A stretch of 64,000 bases of DNA, taken from a virus. The notes beneath the pieces were generated by a model, which made no database searches, was not told where the DNA came from, and saw only the letters and a program-made list of their open reading frames with translations. Of the stretch, positions 8,550 to 14,259 are shown piece by piece. The DNA lies in IMG/VR virus record IMGVR_UViG_3300010354_000002, positions 19,162-83,161 of that record. One strand, written 5' to 3'. Position numbers and translations under genes: made by a program. Position 1 is the first letter of the stretch; every line of letters begins with the position of its first letter.

Positions 8550-8599
8550 ATCGGTTCTTCCGATGAGCCTAGTTTACCGTTCGTGTTACGGGTTGTCAA
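8550..8599 (-). promoter_or_regulatory. promoter plus 5'-terminal stem-loop for 8125-8535
   Basis: Minus strand: -35 TTGACA (8599-8594), 17-bp spacer, -10 TAAACT (8576-8571), predicted start near 8564. The stem-loop ATCGG-AAGAA-CCGAT (8564-8550) begins at that nucleotide and is followed by the ribosome site AGGAG. The -35 box overlaps the last codons of the 8586-9002 gene. Confidence 0.7.
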
Positions 8600-9002
8600 C
8601 AGTATCCAGATTGCGTTGTGCGATGGAGGCGAATGTCCGCAGGATCACCAGTTGGGCGATTGCCTCGCGGACAAAGTTGCTGCCACTACCGATGAAGATT
8701 CGTCGCTTTTCACGGTCATCGGTGGATCGGGCGTCCCGGGCTGTTGCCAAAGCGCATTCCAAGTTTCCTTGCACGGTCTGAAGTCCGAGGCCAAGCCCGA
8801 TAAGGACATCATCCTCCAAGCCTGCCGACCATATGGCATTGGCGTAGCCCTTGATGCGGTCAACCGCATTGCGCAGGTCTGTACAAACAGCGTCAAGATC
8901 AGCCCATCCACGCCAACTCAGGTCTTCGATGTGACGAAAGTCGGGGAGGCGATATTCCGCAACGTTGTCCAAGACTGTCTTCAGGGTAAAAGGTGCATTC
9001 AT
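8586..9002 (-). CDS. unknown helical protein, paralogue of 9480-9890
   Basis: A 138-residue, probably all-helical protein. Residues about 8-58 align by eye with the 9480-9890 protein: both read hydrophobic-rich helix, then (I/E)DLxWxxWxDxxAV, then INDA/LRNAVDxIxxYxNA. Both then share LxxxLxxxQxxLxCAL(A/S)xAxDxRxxxxx and a C-terminal helix with AxAQLxxxxxFA. They are thus two diverged copies of one family. The function is unknown. The gene has no own sigma70-like promoter; it has a GGAG-type ribosome site and an upstream GCCCGGGCAATCGGGC hairpin. Confidence 0.75.
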   Translation of the reverse strand: MNAPFTLKTVLDNVAEYRLPDFRHIEDLSWRGWADLDAVCTDLRNAVDRIKGYANAIWSAGLEDDVLIGLGLGLQTVQGNLECALATARDARSTDDREKRRIFIGSGSNFVREAIAQLVILRTFASIAQRNLDTVDNP

Positions 9003-9015
9003 TCTAGTTCTCCTT

Positions 9016-9037
9016 TGTCAGTAGCCCGATTGCCCGG
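9016..9037 (-). repeat. internal-operon leader hairpin, GCCCGGG class
   Basis: On the minus strand the element reads GCCCGGGCAATCGGGC, just upstream of the AAAGGAG site of the 8586-9002 gene. Two close copies occur before the genes starting at 14197 and 13887. None has a recognisable promoter next to it, so these look like intercistronic structures rather than 5' ends. Confidence 0.5.
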
Positions 9038-9053
9038 GCCTTCGTGTTGTCGT

Positions 9054-9419
9054 TCAGGCAATGCCCAATTCGGTAGAAATCCGGTTGATTTTGGCCGCCA
9101 ATGCTTGACGCTTGGCAATCAACCATTCGTCCGCAGGAATGTCAGAAAAGGCGACAGAAGCGACGATCCCGCGATATTCAAAAATCGCATTGTTCAGACG
9201 CTTGATTTCCCGAGCCAAAACAAAATCGCGCAACGGATCGCCAATCCCCAATGTGTTGGCGAGTGTCGCAACCTCCTGCTCAAGCCGCACTGATGTTGAG
9301 ATTCGGAAATCGCAATAATCGCCATTGAGATCCTTGTCAGTCCAATTGCGGAGATCGTTGATGCGATTGGCGATCTTCTTGATCGCGGTGATGGTGTCGT
9401 TGTTCAGGTTGATGTTCAT
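9054..9419 (-). CDS. unknown small helical accessory protein
   Basis: A 121-residue protein, mostly helical (ITAIKKIANRINDLRNW, then FVLAREIKRLNNAIFEYRG and LIAKRQALAAKINRISTELG). No family is recognised. The start at 9419 is chosen over in-frame upstream codons because it follows the AGGAGAACTACG ribosome site that belongs to the promoter cassette at 9434-9483; the upstream extension would run through the leader hairpin and promoter. The two flanking genes are paralogues of each other. Confidence 0.75.
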   Translation of the reverse strand: MNINLNNDTITAIKKIANRINDLRNWTDKDLNGDYCDFRISTSVRLEQEVATLANTLGIGDPLRDFVLAREIKRLNNAIFEYRGIVASVAFSDIPADEWLIAKRQALAAKINRISTELGIA

Positions 9420-9433
9420 CGTAGTTCTCCTGT

Positions 9434-9483
9434 ATCGGTTCTTCCGATGGGGTGATTGTACAACTCGCACACTGCGTTGTCAA
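9434..9483 (-). promoter_or_regulatory. promoter plus 5'-terminal stem-loop for 9054-9419
   Basis: Minus strand: -35 TTGACA (9483-9478), 17-bp spacer, -10 TACAAT (9460-9455), predicted start at about 9448. The ATCGG-AAGAA-CCGAT stem-loop occupies 9448-9434, exactly at the predicted first base, and is followed by AGGAG. This is one of the best copies of the cassette. Confidence 0.85.
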
Positions 9484-9890
9484 GCAAGATTGAGTTCGCG
9501 CAAGGCATGTCCTGCAAAGACCCCGATCACGTCCAGTTGAGCGAGGGCAGAGCGAAGGAGGTCGCGGACACACGCATTTCGTGAGCACGCATCAATTTGA
9601 TTGGGACTGTCTCGGATATCCTGTGCAACTGACAGGGCACATCGCAGGTTGCTGGTTATCTGGCACTCCAATGCAATAAACAATCCACATGCGTACCCAT
9701 TTTCGTGAATGATCGGCTTCAGGGCGTTTTTGTATGCGGTGATGGTGCCAAGCGCATCATTTATGATTTCGGCTACAGCATTGATATCGTCCCACGATTT
9801 CCACGTCAAGTCCTTGATTGGTGCGAGGGATTCAATGCTGTGCCCATAGAGAATCTGCAATACTGCGGTTGCGGGCAAAGTGGTGTCCAT
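9480..9890 (-). CDS. unknown helical protein, paralogue of 8586-9002
   Basis: A 136-residue protein sharing the helix pattern described for the 8586-9002 gene, with KDLTWKSWDDINAVAEIIND matching EDLSWRGWADLDAVCTDLRN in the paralogue. It has its own promoter cassette. The last codons overlap the -35 box of the next gene. Two diverged copies surrounding an unrelated gene point to duplication followed by insertion or shuffling of the accessory genes. No function is suggested by the sequence. Confidence 0.75.
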   Translation of the reverse strand: MDTTLPATAVLQILYGHSIESLAPIKDLTWKSWDDINAVAEIINDALGTITAYKNALKPIIHENGYACGLFIALECQITSNLRCALSVAQDIRDSPNQIDACSRNACVRDLLRSALAQLDVIGVFAGHALRELNLA

Positions 9891-9904
9891 CTAAGTTCTC
9901 CTGT

Positions 9905-9955
9905 ATCGGTTCTTCCGATGGGGTGATTGTACAAGCGTTGCAACGGCGTTGTCAA
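9905..9955 (-). promoter_or_regulatory. promoter plus 5'-terminal stem-loop for 9480-9890
   Basis: Minus strand: -35 TTGACA (9955-9950), 18-bp spacer, -10 TACAAT (9931-9926), predicted start about 9919. The stem-loop ATCGG-AAGAA-CCGAT occupies 9919-9905 and is identical to the copies at 8550 and 9434. A short AATTTTTTCC tract lies upstream of the -35 box. Confidence 0.8.
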
Positions 9956-9972
9956 GGGCGCACAGGAAAAAA

Positions 9973-10461
9973 TTACAAGCCTTCCAGCCACTGATCCAGT
10001 TCGGTGTGATCAAGCCGGGGGTCGTCCAACGAAACGCCGTCTTGCGTTTTGTTGTAGCCAAAGTACCGAAGTTTTTCTCGCGCCTCCGTCCACGATTCAG
10101 ATCGGCGAACAGCACGGTACAGGGCTTCTGTGTTGCCTACCCACAACGTTACGTTCCATGTTTCGTAGTTTGCCCATCCGTTGTAGGTTTCATCATCCAA
10201 TGACGTTGCGTCTTTATCTGCTTCGACCGTATCCGTTCCGCAATCGCTTGGACATCCGTGTTTGTGGCAAAGGTTGCCATAGATTAGTTTGGCCGCTTCT
10301 GAATCCGGGCCGTTGGACATAGGCCCGGGGCGAAAACCCATCCTGATGCATTGGCACAAACGCCTGTACTCGCGGCTGGCCTGACCGTCGTGATGATCGG
10401 TGTACCACCAGTAATGCGCCTCAACGATATCGAACCTTGTGTAGTCGTAACCGATTGTCAT
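9973..10461 (-). CDS. NYETWNV-motif conserved phage accessory protein
   Basis: A 162-residue acidic protein. The motif YNGWANYETWNVTLWVGN (residues about 93-110) is the signature of a small family that I know from many phages and plasmids, whose function is not established. An N-terminal part contains HYWWYTDHHDG and two cysteine pairs (CQC; CHKHGCPSDCG) that could bind metal. The start at 10461 follows an AGGAGCAGCAAC ribosome site; upstream in-frame codons belong to the neighbouring gene. The ATG overlaps the end of the 10458-10781 gene by 4 bp. Confidence 0.75.
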   Translation of the reverse strand: MTIGYDYTRFDIVEAHYWWYTDHHDGQASREYRRLCQCIRMGFRPGPMSNGPDSEAAKLIYGNLCHKHGCPSDCGTDTVEADKDATSLDDETYNGWANYETWNVTLWVGNTEALYRAVRRSESWTEAREKLRYFGYNKTQDGVSLDDPRLDHTELDQWLEGL

Positions 10462-10781
10462 GTTGCTGCTCCTGCGTGAATGTAGTTGTCGTGTTCCCCA
10501 ACCAGATATGGCGTTGCATTCATGGGTTGACCACGTCGAACCCAACGTCCATTTTTCCTGCGTGTCACTATGACGCAATTCCCAACCCCGAGGCATACTG
10601 TCTTCCCATCAATGACCTTGTTTGATCTAACGACGATGCAACGGCGAGACCGAACTTGAACGATGATGTAACTATGCCGATCAGTCCATAGCAGGTGGGT
10701 AACTGAATCTCCCACCTGCGGCACGTGATCCAAGGGACTATGGATTGCAATCAGGTTCAGTAGGCTCCAATCAAATCTCAT
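10458..10781 (-). CDS. small beta-rich protein of the 76-285 paralogous family
   Basis: A 107-residue protein, second member of the SH3-like family also present at 76-285 and 37458-37814. It matches the latter along most of its length: an N-terminal arm, then VGDSVTHLLWTDRHSYIIVQ, a basic IVV strand, VGNCVIVTRRKNGRWVRRGQ and a C-terminal YLVGEHDNY. The start is uncertain because none of the possible ATGs has a clear ribosome site. 10781 is chosen because it gives the same N-terminal length as the paralogue and overlaps the upstream gene by 11 bp. Function unknown. Confidence 0.65.
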   Translation of the reverse strand: MRFDWSLLNLIAIHSPLDHVPQVGDSVTHLLWTDRHSYIIVQVRSRRCIVVRSNKVIDGKTVCLGVGNCVIVTRRKNGRWVRRGQPMNATPYLVGEHDNYIHAGAAT

Positions 10782-11055
10782 GGAATGAGAGAGACCAGTG
10801 ATAGTCATGTTGATACCAGAATCCATGTCGTTGACAAATGGCACGCAGTTCGTTGGCGGCCTGCCATTCATCATCGCCATAGTTCAACAAGGTGTATAGC
10901 GGCGACCCTTCGATCGTCATAATGAAGGCAGAATTGCTTCCCCATTCCTCGCCACGCCTTTTCCATTCGGCAATAGACACAATCTTTGCCTCGCCGTCCC
11001 TTCTCTTTTCCAGCCATTTACGGATTTCGTTTTTCAATGCAGTACTGCTTCTCAT
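10771..11055 (-). CDS. unknown small accessory protein
   Basis: A 94-residue basic protein. The N-terminal third is helical and charged (LKNEIRKWLEKRRDGEAKIV), followed by an alpha/beta segment (FIMTIEGSPLYTLLNYGDDE) and a C-terminus with several aromatic residues and histidines (GFWYQHDYHWSLSFHE). The start at 11055 follows a TAAGGAGAA ribosome site. It sits between two genes of a leftward operon that starts from the promoter at 11307-11335. No homologue is recognised. Confidence 0.7.
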   Translation of the reverse strand: MRSSTALKNEIRKWLEKRRDGEAKIVSIAEWKRRGEEWGSNSAFIMTIEGSPLYTLLNYGDDEWQAANELRAICQRHGFWYQHDYHWSLSFHEI

Positions 11056-11065
11056 TGGATTCTCC

Positions 11066-11272
11066 TTAGATTGCTCGAAATACAAACGTGTTGTTGTACT
11101 CACGGTACAGGAACAGATTGTCCCGATGCAACGACTTCTCAAACAGATGCTTGGCTTCGGTGATGGTTATCCGAGCCTCAACGCCTTCGCACAACTCAAC
11201 GTAATATGTGCCCGAACCCGGGAAATGCAGGTTGACAACCTGAGGCTTGGTATCGGTGTGCAAAACTTTCAT
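11066..11272 (-). CDS. unknown small accessory protein
   Basis: A 68-residue protein with a beta-rich pattern (VVNLHFPGSGTYYVELCEGV) followed by a helix (ITITEAKHLFEKSLHRDN) and a final strand. No family is recognised. Its ATG follows the AGGAACC site of a promoter/stem-loop cassette, and it is the first gene of a short operon with 10771-11055 and probably 10458-10781. Confidence 0.7.
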   Translation of the reverse strand: MKVLHTDTKPQVVNLHFPGSGTYYVELCEGVEARITITEAKHLFEKSLHRDNLFLYREYNNTFVFRAI

Positions 11273-11285
11273 CTATGGTTCCTGT

Positions 11286-11335
11286 ATCGGTGGTTCCGAT
11301 GAGTACATCATACACGCCATGTTCTTGGTTGTCAA
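11286..11335 (-). promoter_or_regulatory. promoter plus 5'-terminal stem-loop for 11066-11272
   Basis: Minus strand: -35 TTGACA (11335-11330), 17-bp spacer, -10 TATGAT (11312-11307), predicted start about 11300. A stem-loop ATCGG-AACCA-CCGAT spans 11300-11286. The loop differs from the AAGAA version while the stem is kept. An AATTTTGA tract lies upstream of the -35 box. Confidence 0.8.
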
Positions 11336-11352
11336 GAAGAACGTCAAAATTG

Positions 11353-11763
11353 TTACACAGGCCAGATGACGGATTCAACAGCACGGTCGCTCCAACCGTA
11401 CTGGCCATAGTGAAGCGGGTTTTTGTGCAACAACACGCCCCTATGGCTTGCATGCAGGTCGCCGTCTCCAAGCCATTGCGGGATTGTGTAGTTGCCGGTC
11501 GTATACGCCAAAATCTTGGCCTTGCAGGTGTCGTTGTAGCCACGTGCAACCCACTCGTCGCAAACTGCCACTCCGTAGGCCACCAGAGCGTCTACATGAC
11601 CACGCCACTGCTTGGCGCAGGGATGATTAACCCAGCCTCTGGCTTCTGGGTCGGTGATCGCTTTCAGCAGTTGCAGTGTTTCAACTCGCTGCTTACCAAG
11701 ACGCTGGCGATCAAGCACTCGTGCGGAAGCCGTGAAATCGGCGAATGGAAGAAACGTTTGCAT
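11353..11763 (-). CDS. MSMEG_6728-type protein, related to pyrimidine-dimer DNA glycosylases
   Basis: A 136-residue protein. The opening (MQTFLPFADFTASARVLDR, then QRLGKQRVETLQ), the middle (WRGHVDALVAYGVAVCDEW) and the end (PQWLGDGDLHASHRGVLLHK) match, from memory, a family annotated MSMEG_6728 in bacteria and grouped with pyrimidine-dimer DNA glycosylase/endonuclease V. Proteins of that class start base-excision repair of UV photoproducts. Whether this branch is active as a glycosylase is not established. The length is usual for the family. The gene lies downstream of the XRE-RHH regulator and has a GAGG ribosome site. Confidence 0.7.
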   Translation of the reverse strand: MQTFLPFADFTASARVLDRQRLGKQRVETLQLLKAITDPEARGWVNHPCAKQWRGHVDALVAYGVAVCDEWVARGYNDTCKAKILAYTTGNYTIPQWLGDGDLHASHRGVLLHKNPLHYGQYGWSDRAVESVIWPV

Positions 11764-11783
11764 TGTGTACCTCGTACAGGTTT

Positions 11784-11854
11784 ACCGGTGTCCGGTTGGT
11801 CGCACCACCGCCGTATCAATTGCCATTTCCGAGAAGTTTCGGCGACGGTGGTGC
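11784..11854 (-). other. structured leader before the glycosylase-like gene
   Basis: The 101-bp gap upstream of 11763 holds a 9-bp inverted repeat (GCACCACCG at 11802-11810, CGGTGGTGC at 11846-11854) with a 35-nt loop that contains a smaller CCGA/TCGG hairpin. A second short palindrome, ACCGG-TGT-CCGGT, lies at 11784-11796. It may terminate the upstream gene's transcript or shape the leader. No U-tract is present. Confidence 0.45.
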
Positions 11855-11864
11855 AGGGAAGATT

Positions 11865-12290
11865 TTACGCTTGCTTTTCGGCTTTGTCAATGATGCCGTC
11901 AATGTCCCGCAGGAGTCGTGTCAGGTAGATCGCCAAATCCAACGACTCTTCAACCGCCATGCGCACCCAGAATTCTGGCGGGACGTCAGTCCTGTCCACG
12001 GTGCATTTGTAGTGATCCAGTCCGACCTTTTCGCGTCTGCGCATCAGATGGATGATTGAGTCAAGCGTTGCGCTGTTGCGCTTCAAACGTCCACGCCCAG
12101 ACAGCAGGTTCCACGCCTCGATTGCCATCCTACGTTGGTGATGCCACCGTCCGCTTGTGCCACAGACCTCGTCCGAGCATACGACGCGCCACCATTGCGA
12201 CCCGTCTGTTGCCCATTGAGGAGTCTCCTCAACGGGACAAGCCTCTGTCATGCAGACAGGACACGGCAGAGGCAGGTCCTCATTCTCCAT
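11865..12290 (-). CDS. Lar-type zinc ribbon fused to a MazG-like/phage helical domain
   Basis: A 141-residue protein with two parts. Residues about 8-62 show a zinc ribbon of the Lar (restriction alleviation) type: LPCPVCMTEACPVEE, then VVCSDEVCGTSGRWHH and the conserved (E)AWNLLSGR ending. Residues about 72-138 (LDHYKCTVDRTDVPPEFWVR, then AVEESLDLAIYLTRLLRDID) match a small helical domain common in phages that resembles MazG-like nucleotide pyrophosphohydrolases. The EExxD helix is present. Joining the two in one polypeptide is unusual. The start overlaps the 12280-12432 gene by 11 bp. Confidence 0.65.
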   Translation of the reverse strand: MENEDLPLPCPVCMTEACPVEETPQWATDGSQWWRVVCSDEVCGTSGRWHHQRRMAIEAWNLLSGRGRLKRNSATLDSIIHLMRRREKVGLDHYKCTVDRTDVPPEFWVRMAVEESLDLAIYLTRLLRDIDGIIDKAEKQA

Positions 12291-12432
12291 ATTGGGTAGC
12301 CTTCTCCAGCAATGCATCGCGGTAGGCAAATTCGGCATCCAGAACACCGATCTGCGACCATGCGAATATTGCGATTACCGCAATCCCGAACAAGACTTCA
12401 AGCACCTGTTTCAAGAATTTGTATCTGTTCAT
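12280..12432 (-). CDS. 50-residue single-span membrane protein
   Basis: A short open frame of 50 codons: a basic N-terminus (MNRYKFLKQ), a hydrophobic segment VLEVLFGIAVIAIFAW (residues 10-25), and a charged C-terminal tail (DAEFAYRDALLEKATQ). It has an AGGG ribosome site about 8 nt before the ATG and fills the gap between the XRE-RHH regulator and the Lar-like gene, overlapping the latter by 11 bp. Inner-membrane insertion with the basic end in the cytoplasm is predicted by the positive-inside rule. The function is unknown; small membrane peptides of phages are often host-takeover or superinfection factors. Confidence 0.65.
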   Translation of the reverse strand: MNRYKFLKQVLEVLFGIAVIAIFAWSQIGVLDAEFAYRDALLEKATQYGE

Positions 12433-12448
12433 TCTGTTTCCCTATGAG

Positions 12449-12853
12449 TTAGCCGCGAGCGGCAGACAGGTATGCGTTGACGGCATCCCGCACAATAACC
12501 GACCTGTTTCGCCCAGTTTCGGCAGCATGTCGGTTGAGGTCGCCCATCAGATCAGTGTCCATGGCAAACGTGATCGCAACCACTCGCCGGGTTGTCTGCG
12601 GGACAATCGGAGTGAACGCAACCGGTTCCGCAATGTCCACCACGGTGCAACCAAGCACATTGGCAAGGCGATCTGCCGTACCGGGGAGCACATTGCCAAT
12701 TCCCCGCAGGGCAACGGACAGGCTATTTGTGGACACACCGGAAGCGGCTGCAATGTCACGCAGTACAGGACGGCCCTTCTCTGGGAACACTTCGGCCCAA
12801 CGCCGGTAAATCTCGGGCGTTTTCAGTTTGTAACGTCGAACTGTATCATTCAT
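12449..12853 (-). CDS. XRE-type HTH and ribbon-helix-helix fusion regulator
   Basis: A 134-residue DNA-binding protein candidate with two different DNA-binding folds. Residues about 28-76 form a helix-turn-helix (LRDIAAASGVSTNSLSVALR, then TADRLANVLGCTVVDI), as in XRE/Cro repressors. Residues 89-133 (RRVVAITFAMDTDLMGDLNR, then GRNRSVIVRDAVNAYL) match a MetJ/Arc/CopG ribbon-helix-helix: a short strand followed by two helices. RHH domains normally dimerise through the strand. The gene is divergent from the nuclease-like gene at 12969, with overlapping control DNA between them, so it may regulate both. The ribosome site is GGAG, 8 nt from the ATG. Confidence 0.75.
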   Translation of the reverse strand: MNDTVRRYKLKTPEIYRRWAEVFPEKGRPVLRDIAAASGVSTNSLSVALRGIGNVLPGTADRLANVLGCTVVDIAEPVAFTPIVPQTTRRVVAITFAMDTDLMGDLNRHAAETGRNRSVIVRDAVNAYLSAARG

Positions 12854-12865
12854 TCAATGTCTCCT

Positions 12866-12914
12866 GCCCAAGAACGGGCCTTGGCATAATATCGTTATTA
12901 ACACGGCACTGCAA
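12866..12914 (-). promoter_or_regulatory. promoter plus 5'-terminal stem-loop for the XRE-RHH gene
   Basis: Minus strand: -35 TTGCAG (12914-12909), 17-bp spacer, -10 TATTAT (12891-12886), predicted start about 12879. A GCCC-GTTCTT-GGGC stem-loop occupies 12879-12866, again at the predicted first base, followed by AGGAG. The divergent forward promoter lies only 20 bp away. Confidence 0.7.
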
Positions 12915-12933
12915 TGTACGCACGGGCATCCCG

Positions 12934-12962
12934 TTGTCACAAGCCACGGCTGATGGTAACAC
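12934..12962 (+). promoter_or_regulatory. promoter giving a leaderless mRNA for 12969-13460
   Basis: -35 TTGTCA (12934-12939), 17-bp spacer, -10 TAACAC (12957-12962). The -10 box ends 6 nt before the ATG, so the predicted start of transcription coincides with the start codon. The AAGGG just before the ATG is too close to act as a normal ribosome site. Confidence 0.6.
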
Positions 12963-12968
12963 AAGGGC

Positions 12969-13460
12969 ATGTACAGACAGCCCAAATACGAACAAGAACG
13001 AGACCGAGCGGTGCAAACCGTTGTGCAGGATTTCCTTCAAATACAGACCAGTTGGCACTGCCCAGACCTGCGGTTGACTCAGACACCGGTAGGTGCACAC
13101 GTGGATTACATGTGGCACCGTGGCGATCAACTGGTGCATGTCGGCGAGTTGAAACGCAGGAATTTCACCCATGATCATTGGCCTGAATACATGATCAGCG
13201 CAAGCAAGGTTCATGCGATCCAGCGTTACGCAGAACTGGGCTGGATTCTAGTTCTGTTCAAGGACGGCTTGTTCCGCATCCCGGTGCGTAGAGGCATGGA
13301 TGTAGTGATGAAGCGTGGAGGGCGCACAACCCAGTCTCGTGACTCTTGGGAGGCAGGAGGTGAACTGTGCGCCTATTTCACGCCATTGGATATGCACCGT
13401 TTCCACATGTGGACTGATATGTGGCAAAGAAGAGCGCAGAAAGCCCTCAGGGCTTCTTGA
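12969..13460 (+). CDS. PD-(D/E)XK nuclease-like protein (isolated forward gene)
   Basis: A 163-residue protein, the only forward gene inside 16 kb of reverse genes. Residues about 44-66 read GAHVDYMWHRGDQLVHVGEL followed by KRRN, giving the D-x(n)-E-x-K pattern of restriction-like nucleases (Asp in a first strand, Glu-Leu-Lys in the next). A helix with YMISASKVHAIQRYAELG and the strand WILVLFKDGLFRIPV follow, as in VRR-NUC/Holliday-type nucleases. The active-site assignment is by eye. It may act in DNA processing, recombination or host-DNA attack. The upstream -10 box lies 6 nt from the ATG, implying a leaderless mRNA. The end overlaps the convergent gene. Confidence 0.6.
   Translation: MYRQPKYEQERDRAVQTVVQDFLQIQTSWHCPDLRLTQTPVGAHVDYMWHRGDQLVHVGELKRRNFTHDHWPEYMISASKVHAIQRYAELGWILVLFKDGLFRIPVRRGMDVVMKRGGRTTQSRDSWEAGGELCAYFTPLDMHRFHMWTDMWQRRAQKALRAS
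13441..13455. terminator. compact bidirectional hairpin across two gene ends
   Basis: AAGCCC-TCA-GGGCTT followed by CTT on the plus strand (and GAA on the other). The stops of the convergent genes 12969-13460 and 13447-13887 lie inside or next to this stem, so it could end both transcripts. The U-tract is weak. Confidence 0.5.
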
Positions 13461-13887
13461 TCCACTCGCCCGGGACCCATCCATCTTTGGCATAATGCTG
13501 GCCCTCAAGCACCCTGACATGCGTCAATCCAGACAGGAATCCGCCGTATCCCAGAATGCGCACACGGGTTCGGGATGGAGTCTCAAACATGCCGCCCTGA
13601 AGCCAGATGTTGAGTGCGCCTTCCTTGTCCTTGCGCCCCATGGCTCCAAGAAAGTCCGAGGCAATCTTCTCAGATGCAAACACTGTGACTGGAGCGGACT
13701 CAATTCCATTATGGAGGTTGACGACGTCACCGATCTTTGCCGACACATTCGTCACGGTCTGTGTATTTGTGCTGCCACTGCTTGGCAGGAATACGCTTGC
13801 CACACAACCACCGAACAGGACTACCGGGATGGCGCATACGATCAAGCAGCCTATCCCGGTAGCACCCAAACAATTCACGTCAGACAT
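13447..13887 (-). CDS. membrane-anchored protein with C-terminal beta domain
   Basis: A 146-residue protein. Residues about 10-34 are hydrophobic and Gly/Cys-rich (GIGCLIVCAIPVVLFGGCVA) and should form one membrane anchor; the cysteine does not sit in a good lipobox. A Ser/Thr linker (SSGSTNTQTVTN) leads to a beta-rich domain (VGDVVNLHNGIESAPVTVFA type pattern) that may face the periplasm or cell exterior, or the cytoplasm in the reverse orientation. It ends WVPGEWIKKP, convergent with the nuclease-like gene. The start follows AAAGGAG. The function is not recognised; a role in excluding or modifying the host envelope is possible. Confidence 0.6.
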   Translation of the reverse strand: MSDVNCLGATGIGCLIVCAIPVVLFGGCVASVFLPSSGSTNTQTVTNVSAKIGDVVNLHNGIESAPVTVFASEKIASDFLGAMGRKDKEGALNIWLQGGMFETPSRTRVRILGYGGFLSGLTHVRVLEGQHYAKDGWVPGEWIKKP

Positions 13888-13899
13888 TGATTTACTCCT

Positions 13900-13922
13900 T
13901 TCAAAAGAACAGGCCCGGTTGC
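13900..13922 (-). repeat. internal-operon leader hairpin, GCCCGGG class (second copy)
   Basis: Minus strand: GGCTCGGGCAACCGGGCC, followed by TTCTTTTG and then AAAGGAG. It lies between 13952-14197 and 13447-13887. The loop and arm match the copies near 9016 and 14216. Confidence 0.5.
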
Positions 13923-13951
13923 CCGAGCCTTTGACATCAACAATCTTGGCA

Positions 13952-14197
13952 TTAGCCTTTGTGCTTTTTGCCAACCTCCAGAATGGGCTTCCAACTAAAC
14001 TCGCCATAAGGCAGCCACCAAATGCAAACATAGGACCAGCCGTTGTCCTGAAGTTCCTTGTTCCACCCCATGCACAGTGCAACCATGTCGTCGTGCGTAC
14101 CTTCAAAGTGTTGCTCCCGGTATCTCGTGATAAGGCCACAGTTCACTTGGGCGAAAACTGTGCCTTTGATTGTCTCAATGGTGGTCGTGGTGCTCAT
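13952..14197 (-). CDS. unknown small accessory protein
   Basis: An 81-residue protein beginning with a Thr run (MSTTTTIETIKG). It contains FAQVNCGLITRYREQHFEG and an aromatic-rich C-terminus (NGWSYVCIWWLPYGEFSW). No family is recognised. The AGGAG ribosome site lies 8 nt upstream, preceded by a GCCCGGGCAACCGGGC hairpin. It is probably co-transcribed from the promoter at 14576-14604 with the 14260-14541 gene. Confidence 0.65.
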   Translation of the reverse strand: MSTTTTIETIKGTVFAQVNCGLITRYREQHFEGTHDDMVALCMGWNKELQDNGWSYVCIWWLPYGEFSWKPILEVGKKHKG

Positions 14198-14215
14198 CGT
14201 AGTTCTCCTGTATGG

Positions 14216-14238
14216 GTAGCCCGGTTGCCCGGGCTGTA
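14216..14238 (-). repeat. internal-operon leader hairpin, GCCCGGG class (third copy)
   Basis: Minus strand: AGCCCGGGCAACCGGGCT, about 10 nt before the AGGAG of 13952-14197. It has a perfect stem and the same GGCAAC loop as the other two copies. Confidence 0.55.
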
Positions 14239-14259
14239 TTGTCGTCGTTTCAATATCTG

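Noticed and set aside
8550-9955. Repeated ATCGG-AAGAA-CCGAT leaders as a CRISPR-like or mobile repeat
   Set aside because: They recur at gene starts with a fixed relation to promoter and SD site, so they are regulatory leaders rather than an array or mobile element.
13447-13887. Lipoprotein signal in the membrane-anchored protein
   Set aside because: The cysteine after VVLFGG does not match the lipobox, so it is described only as membrane-anchored.
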